DNA of 64,000 bases. It comes from DATAEE01 sp963725145 (GTDB taxonomy: Bacteria > Acidobacteriota > Vicinamibacteria > Vicinamibacterales > 2-12-FULL-66-21). The notes beneath the pieces were generated by a model that was given only the letters and a program-made list of their open reading frames with translations, searched no databases and was not told the DNA's origin. Position 1 is the stretch's first letter. Each line of letters opens with the position of its first letter. The stretch covers positions 558,001-622,000 of the forward strand of contig CAVRXL010000012.1 in the NCBI GenBank assembly GCA_963725145.1, in the 5' to 3' direction. This document shows positions 1 to 8,007 of the stretch, piece by piece. Both the position numbers and the translations under genes were made by a program.

Positions 1-523
1 TAAGGATGGCCCACCTGTACTTACCCTTCCTCAGGTTGTTCCTGATGAAGTTATGCACCAGCCTGTTGGAGAGATGCTGCAGGACGTCCTTGGAAATGAG
101 CAGGTCCGCCGCGGGGAGTTCCTCAGAGATATCGCGCACCTGAAACTTGATCCTGCCGTTCTCGTATTTCTTGCGGACAGCCTCGATGACATCCGAGGCG
201 ATATCGACTCCGAGGTAGCTCGCGTCGCCCCAATCCATCGCGCTCGAGAACGTCCAGTCCCCGCAGCCGGCGTCGACGACCGACTTGACGGCATGCTTCT
301 TTATGAAGTCTTCGACGTAGCCGCGATACTCCCGCGTAATCTCTAGGGTCGATCCCGAGCCGCTGACTCCCTTGCCTGCGACATCCTTGCCCCAGACTCC
401 TTCCGCATAGATACGATTGAAGGTATGAGTCAACGACAGCCGCTGGTTGACGACCGTGATCGCGAGGTAGCAAACCCCCAGCACAGCGGCCAGGGCGGCG
501 GCGATCGGAAGGCGTCTCTTCAT
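1..523 (-). CDS. SAM-dependent methyltransferase, cut by window start
   Basis: The frame runs from ATG at 523 off the left edge without a stop, giving about 174 residues. The N-terminus (MKRRLPIAAALAAVLGVCYL) is hydrophobic and looks like a membrane anchor or signal. It is followed by a class I SAM-binding motif (VVDAGCGDWTFS, about residues 93-104), an acidic strand-2 end (LGVDIAS) and a later motif (DLLISKDVLQHL). The C-terminal part lies outside the window, so the substrate cannot be guessed. Family membership is clear from motif order; function is unknown. The anchor suggests it acts at the membrane, which is inference. Confidence 0.75.
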   Translation of the reverse strand, partial: MKRRLPIAAALAAVLGVCYLAITVVNQRLSLTHTFNRIYAEGVWGKDVAGKGVSGSGSTLEITREYRGYVEDFIKKHAVKSVVDAGCGDWTFSSAMDWGDASYLGVDIASDVIEAVRKKYENGRIKFQVRDISEELPAADLLISKDVLQHLSNRLVHNFIRNNLRKGKYRWAIL

Positions 524-642
524 TAGGACGACGATACTTTAAGCGCAATGGGATTAGTGGAGGCGGCGAGAGTGGTGAAAAGTAAGTTCGGCAGGCAAAG
601 CCTGCCTGGATGAAGCTTGCGGCGCCAGCCGCAAGCGAAGTC

Positions 643-690
643 TGGAGGCGGCGGGAGTCGAACCCTTGTACATGTGCTTTTCTAAGTTGG
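643..690 (-). other. tmRNA/tRNA-like 3' end fragment
   Basis: Read on the minus strand the block ends in GGGTTCGACTCCCGCCGCC followed by TCCA, the typical T-arm and acceptor 3' end of a tmRNA or tRNA. The five-base T-stem is only partly paired (three G-C pairs), no encoded CCA follows beyond TCCA, and no matching 5' acceptor half or D-arm is visible upstream. I read it as a leftover 3' end, such as an attachment site scar, not a working RNA. Confidence 0.35.
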
Positions 691-847
691 TGATGGCGCG
701 CGACTTTTGGGAAAGGCGCTTCGCCTATTGCTACTTGCGCGAGATTACCGTCTCCCCCGTTCTGCTCTGGAATCCTCGCGGATCGACCTCAGTCGTGGAG
801 ACATTGTGGAGACGGAACGGCAGTTCCCGCCGTCATTCCCTGCGCCG

Positions 848-905
848 CAGACTCCGATTTGCAGAGGCGGTCGGCACGGGTTCGAATCCCCAACGGGTAG
901 TACAC
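848..905 (+). other. Degenerate tRNA 3'-half-like sequence
   Basis: An anticodon-arm-like hairpin (GCAGA/TTTGC around CTCCGA) is followed by a variable-like stretch and a T-loop (GGGTTCGAATCCCC). The anticodon loop has only six bases, the T-stem has three pairs and no acceptor 5' half is seen. A looser relative lies around 1505-1612. Probably tRNA debris. Confidence 0.3.
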
Positions 906-960
906 CCTTTGCCGTAGTGGGCCGGGTGGGGCACCGCGCCGCGTAGGCGCTCGAACTTAC

Positions 961-1458
961 TCAACTACTTAGGCATGCCTGCGTCAGCGCGTCACGCGCG
1001 TCAGCAAACCCCCTCGCGTCGAGTCTATAGACAATGGGTAACGGCACGTGTTGCGGATCGCCGCATTGCCGACATGTGACGTAGACTTCGATTTTCACCT
1101 CGCGCGCGCCTTCAAGGCGATAGATGAAATCAGCGGATGCGGTGACCACGTTAAATTCCCGCCTCCAGACGTCTGATTCCCATGCGCCATCATCAAACGC
1201 AAACCGCACCCGTGTCAGCGACATATCCGAACTGACGGGCTCCACACTGTTTAGTACAGCGGTATGCAACTGGGCCAGCAGTCGTCGTCCGACAGCGCAC
1301 CGCAAGGCGAAGATAGGCTTACTCCGATGATTGAGTGAGACCTGGCTAGAAGGTATCGGCTCGACCACGGCGCTGATGAAAGGTGGTTGCGCGTCGAGAT
1401 TGCGCTGCCATGTCCCGTTAGGCGCCATGAGCACGAAAGCGAAGAACAGTATCAGCAT
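961..1458 (-). CDS. Small secreted hypothetical protein
   Basis: 165 residues from ATG 1458, preceded by a strong ribosome-binding site (GGAGG five bases upstream on the minus strand). The N-terminus (MLILFFAFVLMAPNGTWQ) looks like a signal peptide, so the product is probably exported. A CxxC pair sits in VTCRQCGDP near the C-terminus. No family recognised. Base composition is less GC-rich than the neighbouring housekeeping genes, and tRNA-like debris lies on both sides, so it may have arrived with a mobile segment (inference). The ribosome-binding site and signal peptide argue that it is real. Confidence 0.55.
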   Translation of the reverse strand: MLILFFAFVLMAPNGTWQRNLDAQPPFISAVVEPIPSSQVSLNHRSKPIFALRCAVGRRLLAQLHTAVLNSVEPVSSDMSLTRVRFAFDDGAWESDVWRREFNVVTASADFIYRLEGAREVKIEVYVTCRQCGDPQHVPLPIVYRLDARGFADARDALTQACLSS

Positions 1459-1634
1459 GTTGCCTCCGAGAAAGGAAGGCAGACCGGGTCAGTCTACTAC
1501 AACGGTCGTGTGGTGGCCCGGGTGGGACCGAGTTCACAGTCGGTTTCCGAGTGCTCGCGAAGGTTCACACGGATTCGGTTCTGCAACGGGATTCCGACCC
1601 TTCGGGTACAGCGATTCCTTACGCACTACACCTA
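1459..1634. other. Intergenic block with tRNA-like debris
   Basis: Contains TACTACAACGG...GGTGGCCCGGGTGGGACC, a looser copy of the TAGTACACC...GTGGGCCGGGTGGGG stretch near 898-931. Downstream is a sequence resembling a decayed T-arm and acceptor end (1588-1612). It ends just where the truncated sigma factor begins, so it may mark a recombination border. Confidence 0.3.
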
Positions 1635-1844
1635 CTACACGAGCATCACAAAACGGAGGTACGATTCGTGCACGAGCGATGAGGTGTCGAGGAACGCATT
1701 GCGGCCGCCGGCTCGCAGCCGACCGCGCGCCAGCCTGCGCAGCTCTCGGTATGTCGCCGCGAACAGGCGGTCGGCCGCTACGGCATCGCCCCGCTCGGCC
1801 TGATGAATGAGCTCGGTGAGATTGAACCGATCCTCAGTGGGCAT
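1635..1844 (-). pseudogene. ECF sigma factor, truncated after region 2 start
   Basis: 69 codons from ATG 1844. The product opens like the acidobacterial ECF sigma family of about 185 residues: LTELIHQAERGDAVAADRL, then RELRRLARGRLRAGG and LVHESYLRF. After SYLRF the reading frame adds three residues and stops, so most of region 2 and all of region 4 (promoter recognition) are missing. The break coincides with tRNA-like debris at about 1500-1640. It cannot work as a sigma factor. Family assignment rests on pattern recognition of the N-terminus; the truncation is directly visible. Confidence 0.65.
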
Positions 1845-1974
1845 GGACCTCTCGGCGAGTTACGGCCGAGGTAAGAGGTAAGGATCGATTCTAGTCAAAA
1901 TGCTTTCGCGCTCGCGAAGCGAGTAGAATCGGAACCGTACGAACCGGTCTGCTCTCGACTCAGAGGATCGAATC

Positions 1975-4287
1975 TTGCGTTTCCCTCGCTGGATGCTGCT
2001 CCAGAACCGCCCGCGCCTCACGCTCGCGTCGCTTGTCGCGCTCACTGCCGCCGCATGGGCTCTCGCCGGTTGCGTCGCGTGGTTCAGCTACGACATCACG
2101 GCGGGCTTGCCCGGTCGTGACAGGCTCGCCTCGATCGGCGACATGGCCCAGGCGACGACGATCTTCGATGCGGCGGAGCAACCCGTCTTCACGATCTTCA
2201 AAGAGCAGCGGATCGAAGTTCCTCTCGCGCGCGTCTCGCCGCATCTGCGCCGTGCCGTCATCGCGGTCGAGGATCAGCGGTTTTACGAGCACCGCGGCGT
2301 CGACCTCGTCCGGGTCGTCGCAGCCGCGGTCGCCAACCTCCGCGAGGGACGGCGGGCGCAGGGCGGCAGCACGATTACCCAGCAGCTGGCCCGTCTGGCG
2401 TTCCTGAGCCGCGACAAGACGTTCCGCCGCAAGCTGAAGGAAGTGATTCTCGCGGCGCGCATCGAGCGCGACTATTCGAAGGACGAGATCCTGGAGCTGT
2501 ACCTCAACAAGGTCTACTTCGGGGGCGGGCTCCATGGTGCCGAGGCGGCGGCGCGCGGGTATTTCGGCAAGCCGGCGGCCGACCTCACCATCGCCGAGGC
2601 GGCGCTGCTCGCCGGGTTGATCAAATCGCCGTCGGCCTACGCGCCGAGCGTCAACCTCGATCGCGCCGTCGCGCGGCGCGGGATCGTGCTGCAGGCGATG
2701 CTCGACGGGCGGTTGATCGATCGCCCGACCTACGATGGGGCGCGGGCCGCGGGCGTGACGCTCAAGGACATCCTTCAAAAGGACGAGGCGTTCGGGCTGC
2801 ATTTCAAGGAGCAGGTCCGGCGGGAGCTCGTCGAGCGGTTCGGCTTCGAGCGCGTCCTCGAAGGAGGACTGCGCGTCCACACGACGCTCGATTCGGACAT
2901 GCAGCAGGCGGCCGAGCGAACGGTGGAGGAGGGACTCCAGAACATCGAGAAGCGGCGCGGCTATTCGCATCCGCCGCGCGAGCTCCAGGGCGCGCTCATC
3001 GCCATCGATCCGGCGACCGGCCATGTCCGCGCCATGGTCGGCGGCCGCAGCTTCCGCGAGAGCCGCTTCAATCGCGCCGTGCAGGCCAAACGGCAGCCGG
3101 GGTCGGCCTTCAAACCGTTCGTGTTCGCCGCGGCGCTCGAGGAAGGCTACACGCCAGCGAGCGTGATCGAGAACCTCGACGATCCCGTTCTCACGCAGCA
3201 AGGGGAATGGGTGCCGGAAGACGAGCATTCCGACGCAACGTCGATGACGCTGCGGACCGCGCTGCGAACGTCGAGCAACCGGGCCGCCGTGCAGTTGCTG
3301 CGATCGGTCGGGATCCCGCAGACCGTGAGCACCGCGGAGCGCCTCACCGTCGAAACCCCGCCGAGCGTACCGTCACTCGCGCTCGGCACCGGGGAAGTCA
3401 CGCTCGCGTCGCTGACCTCCGCCTACGGCGCATTCGCGAACGGCGGGGTCGTGCACAAGCCGCAGACGATTCTTCGCGTGGAAGACAGCGAGGGGCAGCT
3501 CCTCTATCAGGCGACCGGCGACGGCACGCGCGCGATCAGCGAGGTCACCGCGTTCCTGATGTCGACGATGCTGGCCGACGTCGTCAATTCCGGCACGGCC
3601 TATCGTGCGAGACGCGAGGGCTTCGTCCTGCCCGCGGCGGGGAAGACCGGCACGACCAACGACTACGTCGATGCATGGTTCGTCGGATTCACGCCGTCGC
3701 TCGTCTCGGGCGTCTGGATTGGATTCGATCAGCCACGGACGATCGTGGCGAACGGGTACGCGGGCGACCTCGCCGTGCCGCTGTGGGCCCGGTTCATGAG
3801 CGCGGCGACAAAAGGGGCGAAGCCCGAATGGCTTGCCCGCCCGAAGGACGTCGTCGCCCTCGACGTCTGCCGAATATCCGGCAAGATTCCGGCGGGCGGT
3901 TGTGACAGCGTGGAAGTGGTCTCGCGCGAGGGGCAGGCCGAGATCCGCTCGATGATCTATACCGAGTTCTTCAGGCGCGGAACCACGCCGCAGGATGTCT
4001 GTCCGCTCCATCAGTCCCCTTCGATCCTCGATCGCATCGCCGGATTGTTCGGATCGGCGCCGGGCGAGCCGGTCTCGCCCGAAGTGGCCGGGACGGCCTC
4101 CAGCGGGCCGGTCCCGCCTCCGACCGCGACAGGGACCACCGCGACCACGCCTGCCTCGACGACCCCCGCACCCGAGACCGCCCAGCCGGCGGCAGCGAAG
4201 AAGAAGCGCGGCTTCTGGTCCCGGGTCTTCGGGGTTGGAAAAGACAAGGACGACGGGAAGAAGAAGAAACCGCAGGAACCGCGGTAG
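1975..4287 (+). CDS. Class A penicillin-binding protein (GT51 plus transpeptidase)
   Basis: 770 residues, bifunctional peptidoglycan synthase. A short cytoplasmic start and one membrane segment (about 16-38) precede the GT51 domain, with EDQRFYEHRG (99-108) holding the catalytic Glu and GGSTITQQLAR (130-140). The transpeptidase has S377-A-F-K380, S433-S-N435 and K557-T-G-T560, so both activities look intact. The tail after about 680 is Pro/Thr-rich and ends in a Lys-rich stretch. The start is TTG 1975 with GAGG eight bases upstream; ATG 1993 is an alternative. Polymerises and cross-links glycan strands outside the inner membrane. It stands alone, followed by palindromic repeats and holB. Confidence 0.95.
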   Translation: MRFPRWMLLQNRPRLTLASLVALTAAAWALAGCVAWFSYDITAGLPGRDRLASIGDMAQATTIFDAAEQPVFTIFKEQRIEVPLARVSPHLRRAVIAVEDQRFYEHRGVDLVRVVAAAVANLREGRRAQGGSTITQQLARLAFLSRDKTFRRKLKEVILAARIERDYSKDEILELYLNKVYFGGGLHGAEAAARGYFGKPAADLTIAEAALLAGLIKSPSAYAPSVNLDRAVARRGIVLQAMLDGRLIDRPTYDGARAAGVTLKDILQKDEAFGLHFKEQVRRELVERFGFERVLEGGLRVHTTLDSDMQQAAERTVEEGLQNIEKRRGYSHPPRELQGALIAIDPATGHVRAMVGGRSFRESRFNRAVQAKRQPGSAFKPFVFAAALEEGYTPASVIENLDDPVLTQQGEWVPEDEHSDATSMTLRTALRTSSNRAAVQLLRSVGIPQTVSTAERLTVETPPSVPSLALGTGEVTLASLTSAYGAFANGGVVHKPQTILRVEDSEGQLLYQATGDGTRAISEVTAFLMSTMLADVVNSGTAYRARREGFVLPAAGKTGTTNDYVDAWFVGFTPSLVSGVWIGFDQPRTIVANGYAGDLAVPLWARFMSAATKGAKPEWLARPKDVVALDVCRISGKIPAGGCDSVEVVSREGQAEIRSMIYTEFFRRGTTPQDVCPLHQSPSILDRIAGLFGSAPGEPVSPEVAGTASSGPVPPPTATGTTATTPASTTPAPETAQPAAAKKKRGFWSRVFGVGKDKDDGKKKKPQEPR

Positions 4288-4288
4288 C

Positions 4289-4343
4289 GCAGGCCTTCAG
4301 GCCTGCCGCGCCCGCGTCGGCGCCGGCAGCCCTAAAGGGCTGC
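4289..4343. repeat. Two intergenic palindromes
   Basis: Perfect inverted repeats GCAGGCC-TTCA-GGCCTGC (4289-4306) and GCAGCCC-TAAA-GGGCTGC (4326-4343) sit between the penicillin-binding protein and holB. They could fold in the transcript and act as a transcription-ending or stabilising hairpin, though no T-run follows. Similar hairpins recur through the window, some of them inside genes. Confidence 0.7.
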
Positions 4344-4374
4344 GCTACGACGGCTGCGCTACAATGCTCGCATA

Positions 4375-5523
4375 GTGCCATTCCAGGACATCAGGGGGCA
4401 CCGGCATCTGCTCGGTCTGCTCTCCTCGGCGGTCGCGAGGAACGCGGTCCCCCAGAGCCTCCTGTTCGCCGGCCCCGACGGCGTCGGCAAGCGTCTGACG
4501 GCGGTTGCCTTGGCCCAGGCGCTCAATTGCACAAAACGGCCTCGATTTTCAGCCAGTACAGGCGATCAGCGCGGCGAGCAAAGCGAGGAGCCTTCAGCCC
4601 GCGCGAGCCGCCAAGTCGGCGAGCGCGAGCGAGCGGGGGTGGGGCCCCGCGAGCAGTTAGAAAAGCCGCAGGCGCTGGGGGTGGGGCCCCAGCGCGATCA
4701 AACGAAAGATGACGCCTGCGGAACGTGCAACTCGTGCCGCAAGATCGCTCGCGGCGTGCATCCCGACGTGCTGCTCATCGAGCCTGGCGACTCCGGATCG
4801 ATCAAGACCGAGGAGATTCGGGAGGCCATCGGCCGATCGGCGTATCGTCCATTCGAGGGACACCGGCGCGTGACGATCGTCGACCCGGCCGACGCGCTCG
4901 TGCCGAACGCTCAGGACGCGCTTTTGAAGACGCTCGAGGAGCCGCCGTCAGGATCCATTTTCGTGCTCGTGACCGCCAGGCCCGACGCGCTTCTGCCGAC
5001 GATCGGGTCGCGCTGTTACCGGTTGCGGTTCGGCCGGCTGGCGGAGGCGGAGGTGGCCGCGATCCTGCGCGAGCGTCATGGCTGGAGCGAGCCGGAAGCG
5101 CTCGCGGGAGCGGCGCTGGCCGACGGAAGCGTCGGCGCGGCGCTCGACGTGCGCACCGAGGAAGCGGCCGAGGCGCGCGAGGCGGCCATCGAACTGCTCC
5201 GCGTCGTGGCCCCGGCAAAGGCGACGGCCATCGTTCGACTCGAGCAGGCGAAGGCGCTCGGCGGCGGGGCCGAGCGGGACGAGCTTGCCCGGCGCCTGCG
5301 GGCGGCGGCCTCCATGCTGCGGGACATCCGTGCGCTCGCCGCCGGCGCGTCACCGCGCATCCTCGCCAACGCCGACCTTCGGGACGAGCTGGCCGCGCTC
5401 ACCGGCAGTTACAATGCAGAGCGCGGGCTCGACGCCTTCTCGGCGGTCGACGCCGCTCTGGAAGCGCTCGGCCGGAACGTCGGCCCGAAAGTCGTCGCGG
5501 ACTGGGTCGCGGTGGAGCTGTAA
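4375..5523 (+). CDS. holB: DNA polymerase III delta' subunit, with in-frame repeat insertion
   Basis: 382 residues from GTG 4375. AAA+ clamp-loader subunit: Walker A GPDGVGKR (residues about 33-40), then the zinc module, then DALLKTLEEPP (about 182-192) and the sensor-like TIGSRCYRLRF. The zinc cysteines normally lie within about 20 residues (one Cys, eight residues, then CxxCxxC). Here ALNC and CGTCNSC are separated by roughly 65 residues rich in Gly, Glu and Arg. That stretch (about 4545-4710) is encoded by GC-rich palindromic repeats with core GGGGGTGGGGCCCC, so it is probably an inserted repeat read as protein. The holB then PSP1 order matches the Bacillus holB-yaaT neighbourhood. Confidence 0.88.
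   Translation: MPFQDIRGHRHLLGLLSSAVARNAVPQSLLFAGPDGVGKRLTAVALAQALNCTKRPRFSASTGDQRGEQSEEPSARASRQVGERERAGVGPREQLEKPQALGVGPQRDQTKDDACGTCNSCRKIARGVHPDVLLIEPGDSGSIKTEEIREAIGRSAYRPFEGHRRVTIVDPADALVPNAQDALLKTLEEPPSGSIFVLVTARPDALLPTIGSRCYRLRFGRLAEAEVAAILRERHGWSEPEALAGAALADGSVGAALDVRTEEAAEAREAAIELLRVVAPAKATAIVRLEQAKALGGGAERDELARRLRAAASMLRDIRALAAGASPRILANADLRDELAALTGSYNAERGLDAFSAVDAALEALGRNVGPKVVADWVAVEL
4630..4695. repeat. Palindromic repeats inside holB
   Basis: A perfect hairpin, GCGCTGGGG-gtgggg-CCCCAGCGC (4672-4695), and a related one sharing the GGGGGTGGGGCCCC core (about 4633-4650) lie in frame between the zinc-ligand cysteines of HolB. The length keeps the reading frame open. Confidence 0.7.
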
Positions 5524-5525
5524 CG

Positions 5526-5600
5526 TCTCAAAACTCAAGACTCAGAACTCAAGACTACGCAGTTCTGAGTTCTGAGTTGTGAGTTGTGAGTTCAAAACTA
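5526..5600. repeat. Heptamer repeat array, both orientations
   Basis: Tandem seven-base units ACTCAAA/ACTCAGA are followed after a few bases by the opposite orientation (TGAGTTC/TGAGTTG), making one long imperfect hairpin between holB and the PSP1 gene. The same motif recurs at 10437-10530, 11514-11575 and 11824-11860. Confidence 0.75.
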
Positions 5601-5638
5601 CGGAACGGGGAACTGGTAACAGTCCCGTTGACATAGAG

Positions 5639-6472
5639 ATGCCTGACATCCGTCCGTTCGTCAGCGTCAAGTTCACGCCGGTCGGCCGCTCCCGCGCGTT
5701 TCTCTTGCCGGAGCTGGCTCTCGATCAACCTCCCCAGAACGGGCGCCCCGCCTTCGCCAAGGCTTCGGCGGGGTACGAGTCGGCGCCCTACGCCCCGGGC
5801 GACCAGGTCGTCGTTGAAACGTCCGACGGGCGGGCCGTCGGGACGGTCACGCGGACGATTCCGGCGATGGTCACGCGCCGCCAGCCGCCCGCCGACTCAC
5901 CCGACGTCCTCGTTCGTCGTGCCACCCGGGAGGACACGCTGCTGAGGCTCCGGCAGCGGCAGCGCGAGGAAGAAGCGCATCGGATCTGCCTGATGAAAAT
6001 CCGCGAGCGCGGCCTCGCGATGAAGCTGGCCAAGGTCGAGCAGCTCCTGGACGGATCGCGGCTCGTCTTCTACTACACGTCCGAGGGGCGCGTGGATTTT
6101 CGCGAGCTCGTGCGGGATCTCGCGGCGCACTTCCGCACCCGCATCGAGATGCGGCAGATCGGCGTCCGCGACGAGGCGAAAATGCTCGGCGGCTACGGCT
6201 CATGTGGCCGGCCGCTCTGTTGCACCACGTGGCTGCAGTCCTTCGAGCCGATCACGATCAAGATGGCGAAGCAGCAGAATCTCAGCCTCAACCCGTCCAA
6301 GCTGTCGGGGATGTGCGGCCGTCTGAAATGCTGCCTTCGCTACGAGCTCCCGAACGGGAAGGGCGTGAAGCACGGCGGCTGCGCCGAGGAAGGAGGCTGC
6401 AACAACCCGACCGGCTGCGGCAGCTGTTCCGGCGGCCGCTGCGGGTCCGGCGGCTGCGCCTCCTGCCACTGA
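5639..6472 (+). CDS. PSP1 domain protein (RicT/YaaT-like)
   Basis: 277 residues from ATG 5639; the frame is open further upstream but that part is repeat sequence. The PSP1 core is clear, with the cysteine signature GGYGSCGRPLCC and, about 40 residues later, GMCGRLKCCLRYE. These cysteines hold an iron-sulfur cluster in the RicT/YaaT family, which works in RNA processing complexes in Bacillus. A Cys/Gly-rich tail (GGCNNPTGCGSCSGGRC) follows. Near residues 36-47 a palindromic repeat (PAFAKASAGYE) is inserted in the N-terminal strand region. Position after holB matches conserved synteny. The function in this phylum is not established. Confidence 0.88.
   Translation: MPDIRPFVSVKFTPVGRSRAFLLPELALDQPPQNGRPAFAKASAGYESAPYAPGDQVVVETSDGRAVGTVTRTIPAMVTRRQPPADSPDVLVRRATREDTLLRLRQRQREEEAHRICLMKIRERGLAMKLAKVEQLLDGSRLVFYYTSEGRVDFRELVRDLAAHFRTRIEMRQIGVRDEAKMLGGYGSCGRPLCCTTWLQSFEPITIKMAKQQNLSLNPSKLSGMCGRLKCCLRYELPNGKGVKHGGCAEEGGCNNPTGCGSCSGGRCGSGGCASCH
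5746..5773. repeat. Palindrome inside the PSP1 gene
   Basis: Arms CCCCGCC and GGCGGGG enclose TTCGCCAAGGCTTC. It is read in frame as RPAFAKASAG and forms part of a family of repeats seen in and between genes here. Confidence 0.65.
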
Positions 6473-6476
6473 CCTG

Positions 6477-7511
6477 ATGACTCCAGAGCCAGGCTCGCCG
6501 TCCCTCGACTCCGCTCGGGACGGCCCTGAGCTTGCCGAAGGGCCGAAGCGGCTTGCGGCTTCGGCCGCGAAGGCGGGCCCCAGGCCCCAAGCCCCGAACC
6601 CCAAGCCCCGAATCGGCATCACCTGCGGGGACCCCGCGGGCATCGGTCCCGAAATCGCGATCAAAGCGGTAACAGATCCTCGCGTCGCCGATGCATGCGA
6701 ACCCGTCCTCTACGGTCCTTCTCCATCCGCCGGCAGTGGAGCATTCGCCCCGGGGCATCCGACGGCCGAGTCCGGCCGTGCCGCCTACGACGCGATCGTT
6801 CAGGCATCCGCGGACGCGATGCAGGGGACGATCGCAGGGATCGCGACGGCGCCGATCAGCAAGGAGGCGTTCGCGCTCGCGGGGCTGCCGTGGCGCGGGC
6901 ACACCGAGCTGCTCCAGCACCTGACGGGCGCGGCTCGCGTCGCGATGCTCTTTCACGCCCACCCGCTGACCGTGACCCTCGCGACGATTCACGTGCCGAT
7001 CTCGGAGGTGTCGCGCGAGCTGACGCCGAAACGCCTGCAAGACGCCATCGAGCTGACGGCCGAGTGGCTGCCCGGGATCGGGGTCGATCGGCCTCGAATC
7101 GCCGTGGCCGGCCTCAATCCGCACGCCGGAGAGGCCGGATTGATCGGCACGGAAGATCGCGACGTGATCGCGCCGGTGGTCGCGGCGTGCCGCGCCGGCG
7201 GGCTCGACGTGACCGGCCCTCTGCCAGCCGACTCGCTGTTCGCGAGGTGGAATGAGCATCACCGCTTCGATGCCGTCGTCGCCTGCTATCACGACCAGGG
7301 TCTGATCCCGGTGAAGCTTCTCGGCTTCGGACGCGCCGTCAACGTCACGCTCGGTCTGCCGATCGTGCGCACGTCGGTCGATCACGGCACCGCGTACGAC
7401 ATCGCCGGACGAGGCACGGCCGACCACTCGAGCCTCGTGGAGGCGATCCTGCTGGCGGCGCGTCTCACGGCGAGCCGCACGAGGCTTCAGCCTCGTCATC
7501 GAGTGCGATAG
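6477..7511 (+). CDS. pdxA: 4-hydroxythreonine-4-phosphate dehydrogenase
   Basis: 344 residues from ATG 6477. Catalyses the NAD-dependent oxidation of 4-phosphohydroxy-L-threonine in pyridoxal 5'-phosphate synthesis. Family signatures: GDPAGIGPE (about 50), RGHTELL with a metal-ligand His, NPHAGE, CYHDQGLIPVK and RTSVDHGTAYDIAG. The first 40 or so residues are not part of the family fold: they come from palindromic repeats (6499-6544, arms CGTCCC/GGGACG and GGCCCT/AGGGCC). The true fold begins at PRIGITCGD. The stretch between GDPAGIGPE and the metal site is shorter than usual, so activity should not be taken for granted. A further palindrome encodes part of the C-terminal tail. It is followed closely by smpB. 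Confidence 0.9.
   Translation: MTPEPGSPSLDSARDGPELAEGPKRLAASAAKAGPRPQAPNPKPRIGITCGDPAGIGPEIAIKAVTDPRVADACEPVLYGPSPSAGSGAFAPGHPTAESGRAAYDAIVQASADAMQGTIAGIATAPISKEAFALAGLPWRGHTELLQHLTGAARVAMLFHAHPLTVTLATIHVPISEVSRELTPKRLQDAIELTAEWLPGIGVDRPRIAVAGLNPHAGEAGLIGTEDRDVIAPVVAACRAGGLDVTGPLPADSLFARWNEHHRFDAVVACYHDQGLIPVKLLGFGRAVNVTLGLPIVRTSVDHGTAYDIAGRGTADHSSLVEAILLAARLTASRTRLQPRHRVR
6499..6544. repeat. Palindromes coding for the PdxA N-terminus
   Basis: Two inverted repeats overlap by one base: CGTCCC/GGGACG (6499-6522) and GGCCCT/AGGGCC (6522-6544) around GAGCTTGCCGA. They are translated as an extra N-terminal extension on PdxA unless a later, non-ATG start is used. Confidence 0.6.
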
Positions 7512-7524
7512 CATTCCACCACCG

Positions 7525-8007
7525 ATGCGGGAAACGCCGAAGGAAGGCGAGAAGCTCATCGCCGACAATCGGAAGGCCTTCCACGACTTTCACATCCTCG
7601 ACACGTTCGAGGCCGGGGTCGTGCTGGTCGGCACCGAGGTGAAGGCGATCCGGGAAGGCCGCGTCAACCTCCGCGACAGCTTCGGCCGTGTGGAAGCGGG
7701 GGAAGTCTGGGTGTACAACGTCCATATCTCGCCGTACTCGCATCGAGGCTACGCGAACCACGAGCCGACGCGGCGGCGCAAGCTGCTCCTCAACCGCGAG
7801 GAAATCCGCAAGCTGATCGGCAAGACGGTCGAGAAGGGCATGACGCTCGTGCCCACGCGGATGTACTTCAAGAACGGACGCGTCAAGATCGCGATCGGGC
7901 TCGCGAAGGGAAAAAAATCGCACGACAAACGCGAGACGATCCGGCGGCGCGAGGCGGAGCGGGAGACACGCGCGGCCGTCAAGGAGCGCCAGGGACGGCG
8001 GCGGTGA
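7525..8007 (+). CDS. smpB: SsrA-binding protein SmpB
   Basis: 160 residues, the usual length. SmpB binds tmRNA and delivers it to stalled ribosomes. Family marks: NRKAFHDFHILDTFEAGVVL near the start, GTEVKAIREGRVNLRDSF, and the C-terminal GLAKGKKSHDKRETIRRRE helix that reads the decoding centre. The last four bases overlap the next gene (GTGA). No complete tmRNA gene is visible in this window; only a 3'-like fragment lies near position 643. Confidence 0.97.
   Translation: MRETPKEGEKLIADNRKAFHDFHILDTFEAGVVLVGTEVKAIREGRVNLRDSFGRVEAGEVWVYNVHISPYSHRGYANHEPTRRRKLLLNREEIRKLIGKTVEKGMTLVPTRMYFKNGRVKIAIGLAKGKKSHDKRETIRRREAERETRAAVKERQGRRR

Larger units (their letters stand above)
524..960. other. Gene-free block with inverted repeats and tRNA/tmRNA-like debris
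   Basis: No convincing gene. It holds two perfect short inverted repeats (590-606, arms GGCAGGC/GCCTGCC; 616-635, arms CTTGCGGC/GCCGCAAG). A near-identical 15-base direct repeat starting TGGAGGCGGCG lies at 558-572 and 643-657. tRNA-like pieces are listed separately. The small ORFs here look random. Confidence 0.5.

Noticed and set aside
640..1000. A complete tmRNA gene on the minus strand
   Set aside because: Only the 3' T-arm and acceptor end look right. No matching 5' end, no tag reading frame ending in a typical Ala-Ala and no pseudoknot pattern were found at the proper distance.
961..1458. Integron-type gene cassette
   Set aside because: A TTAGGC-like core occurs by chance near 968 and 1424, but there is no attC-like pairing of core sites and no integrase.
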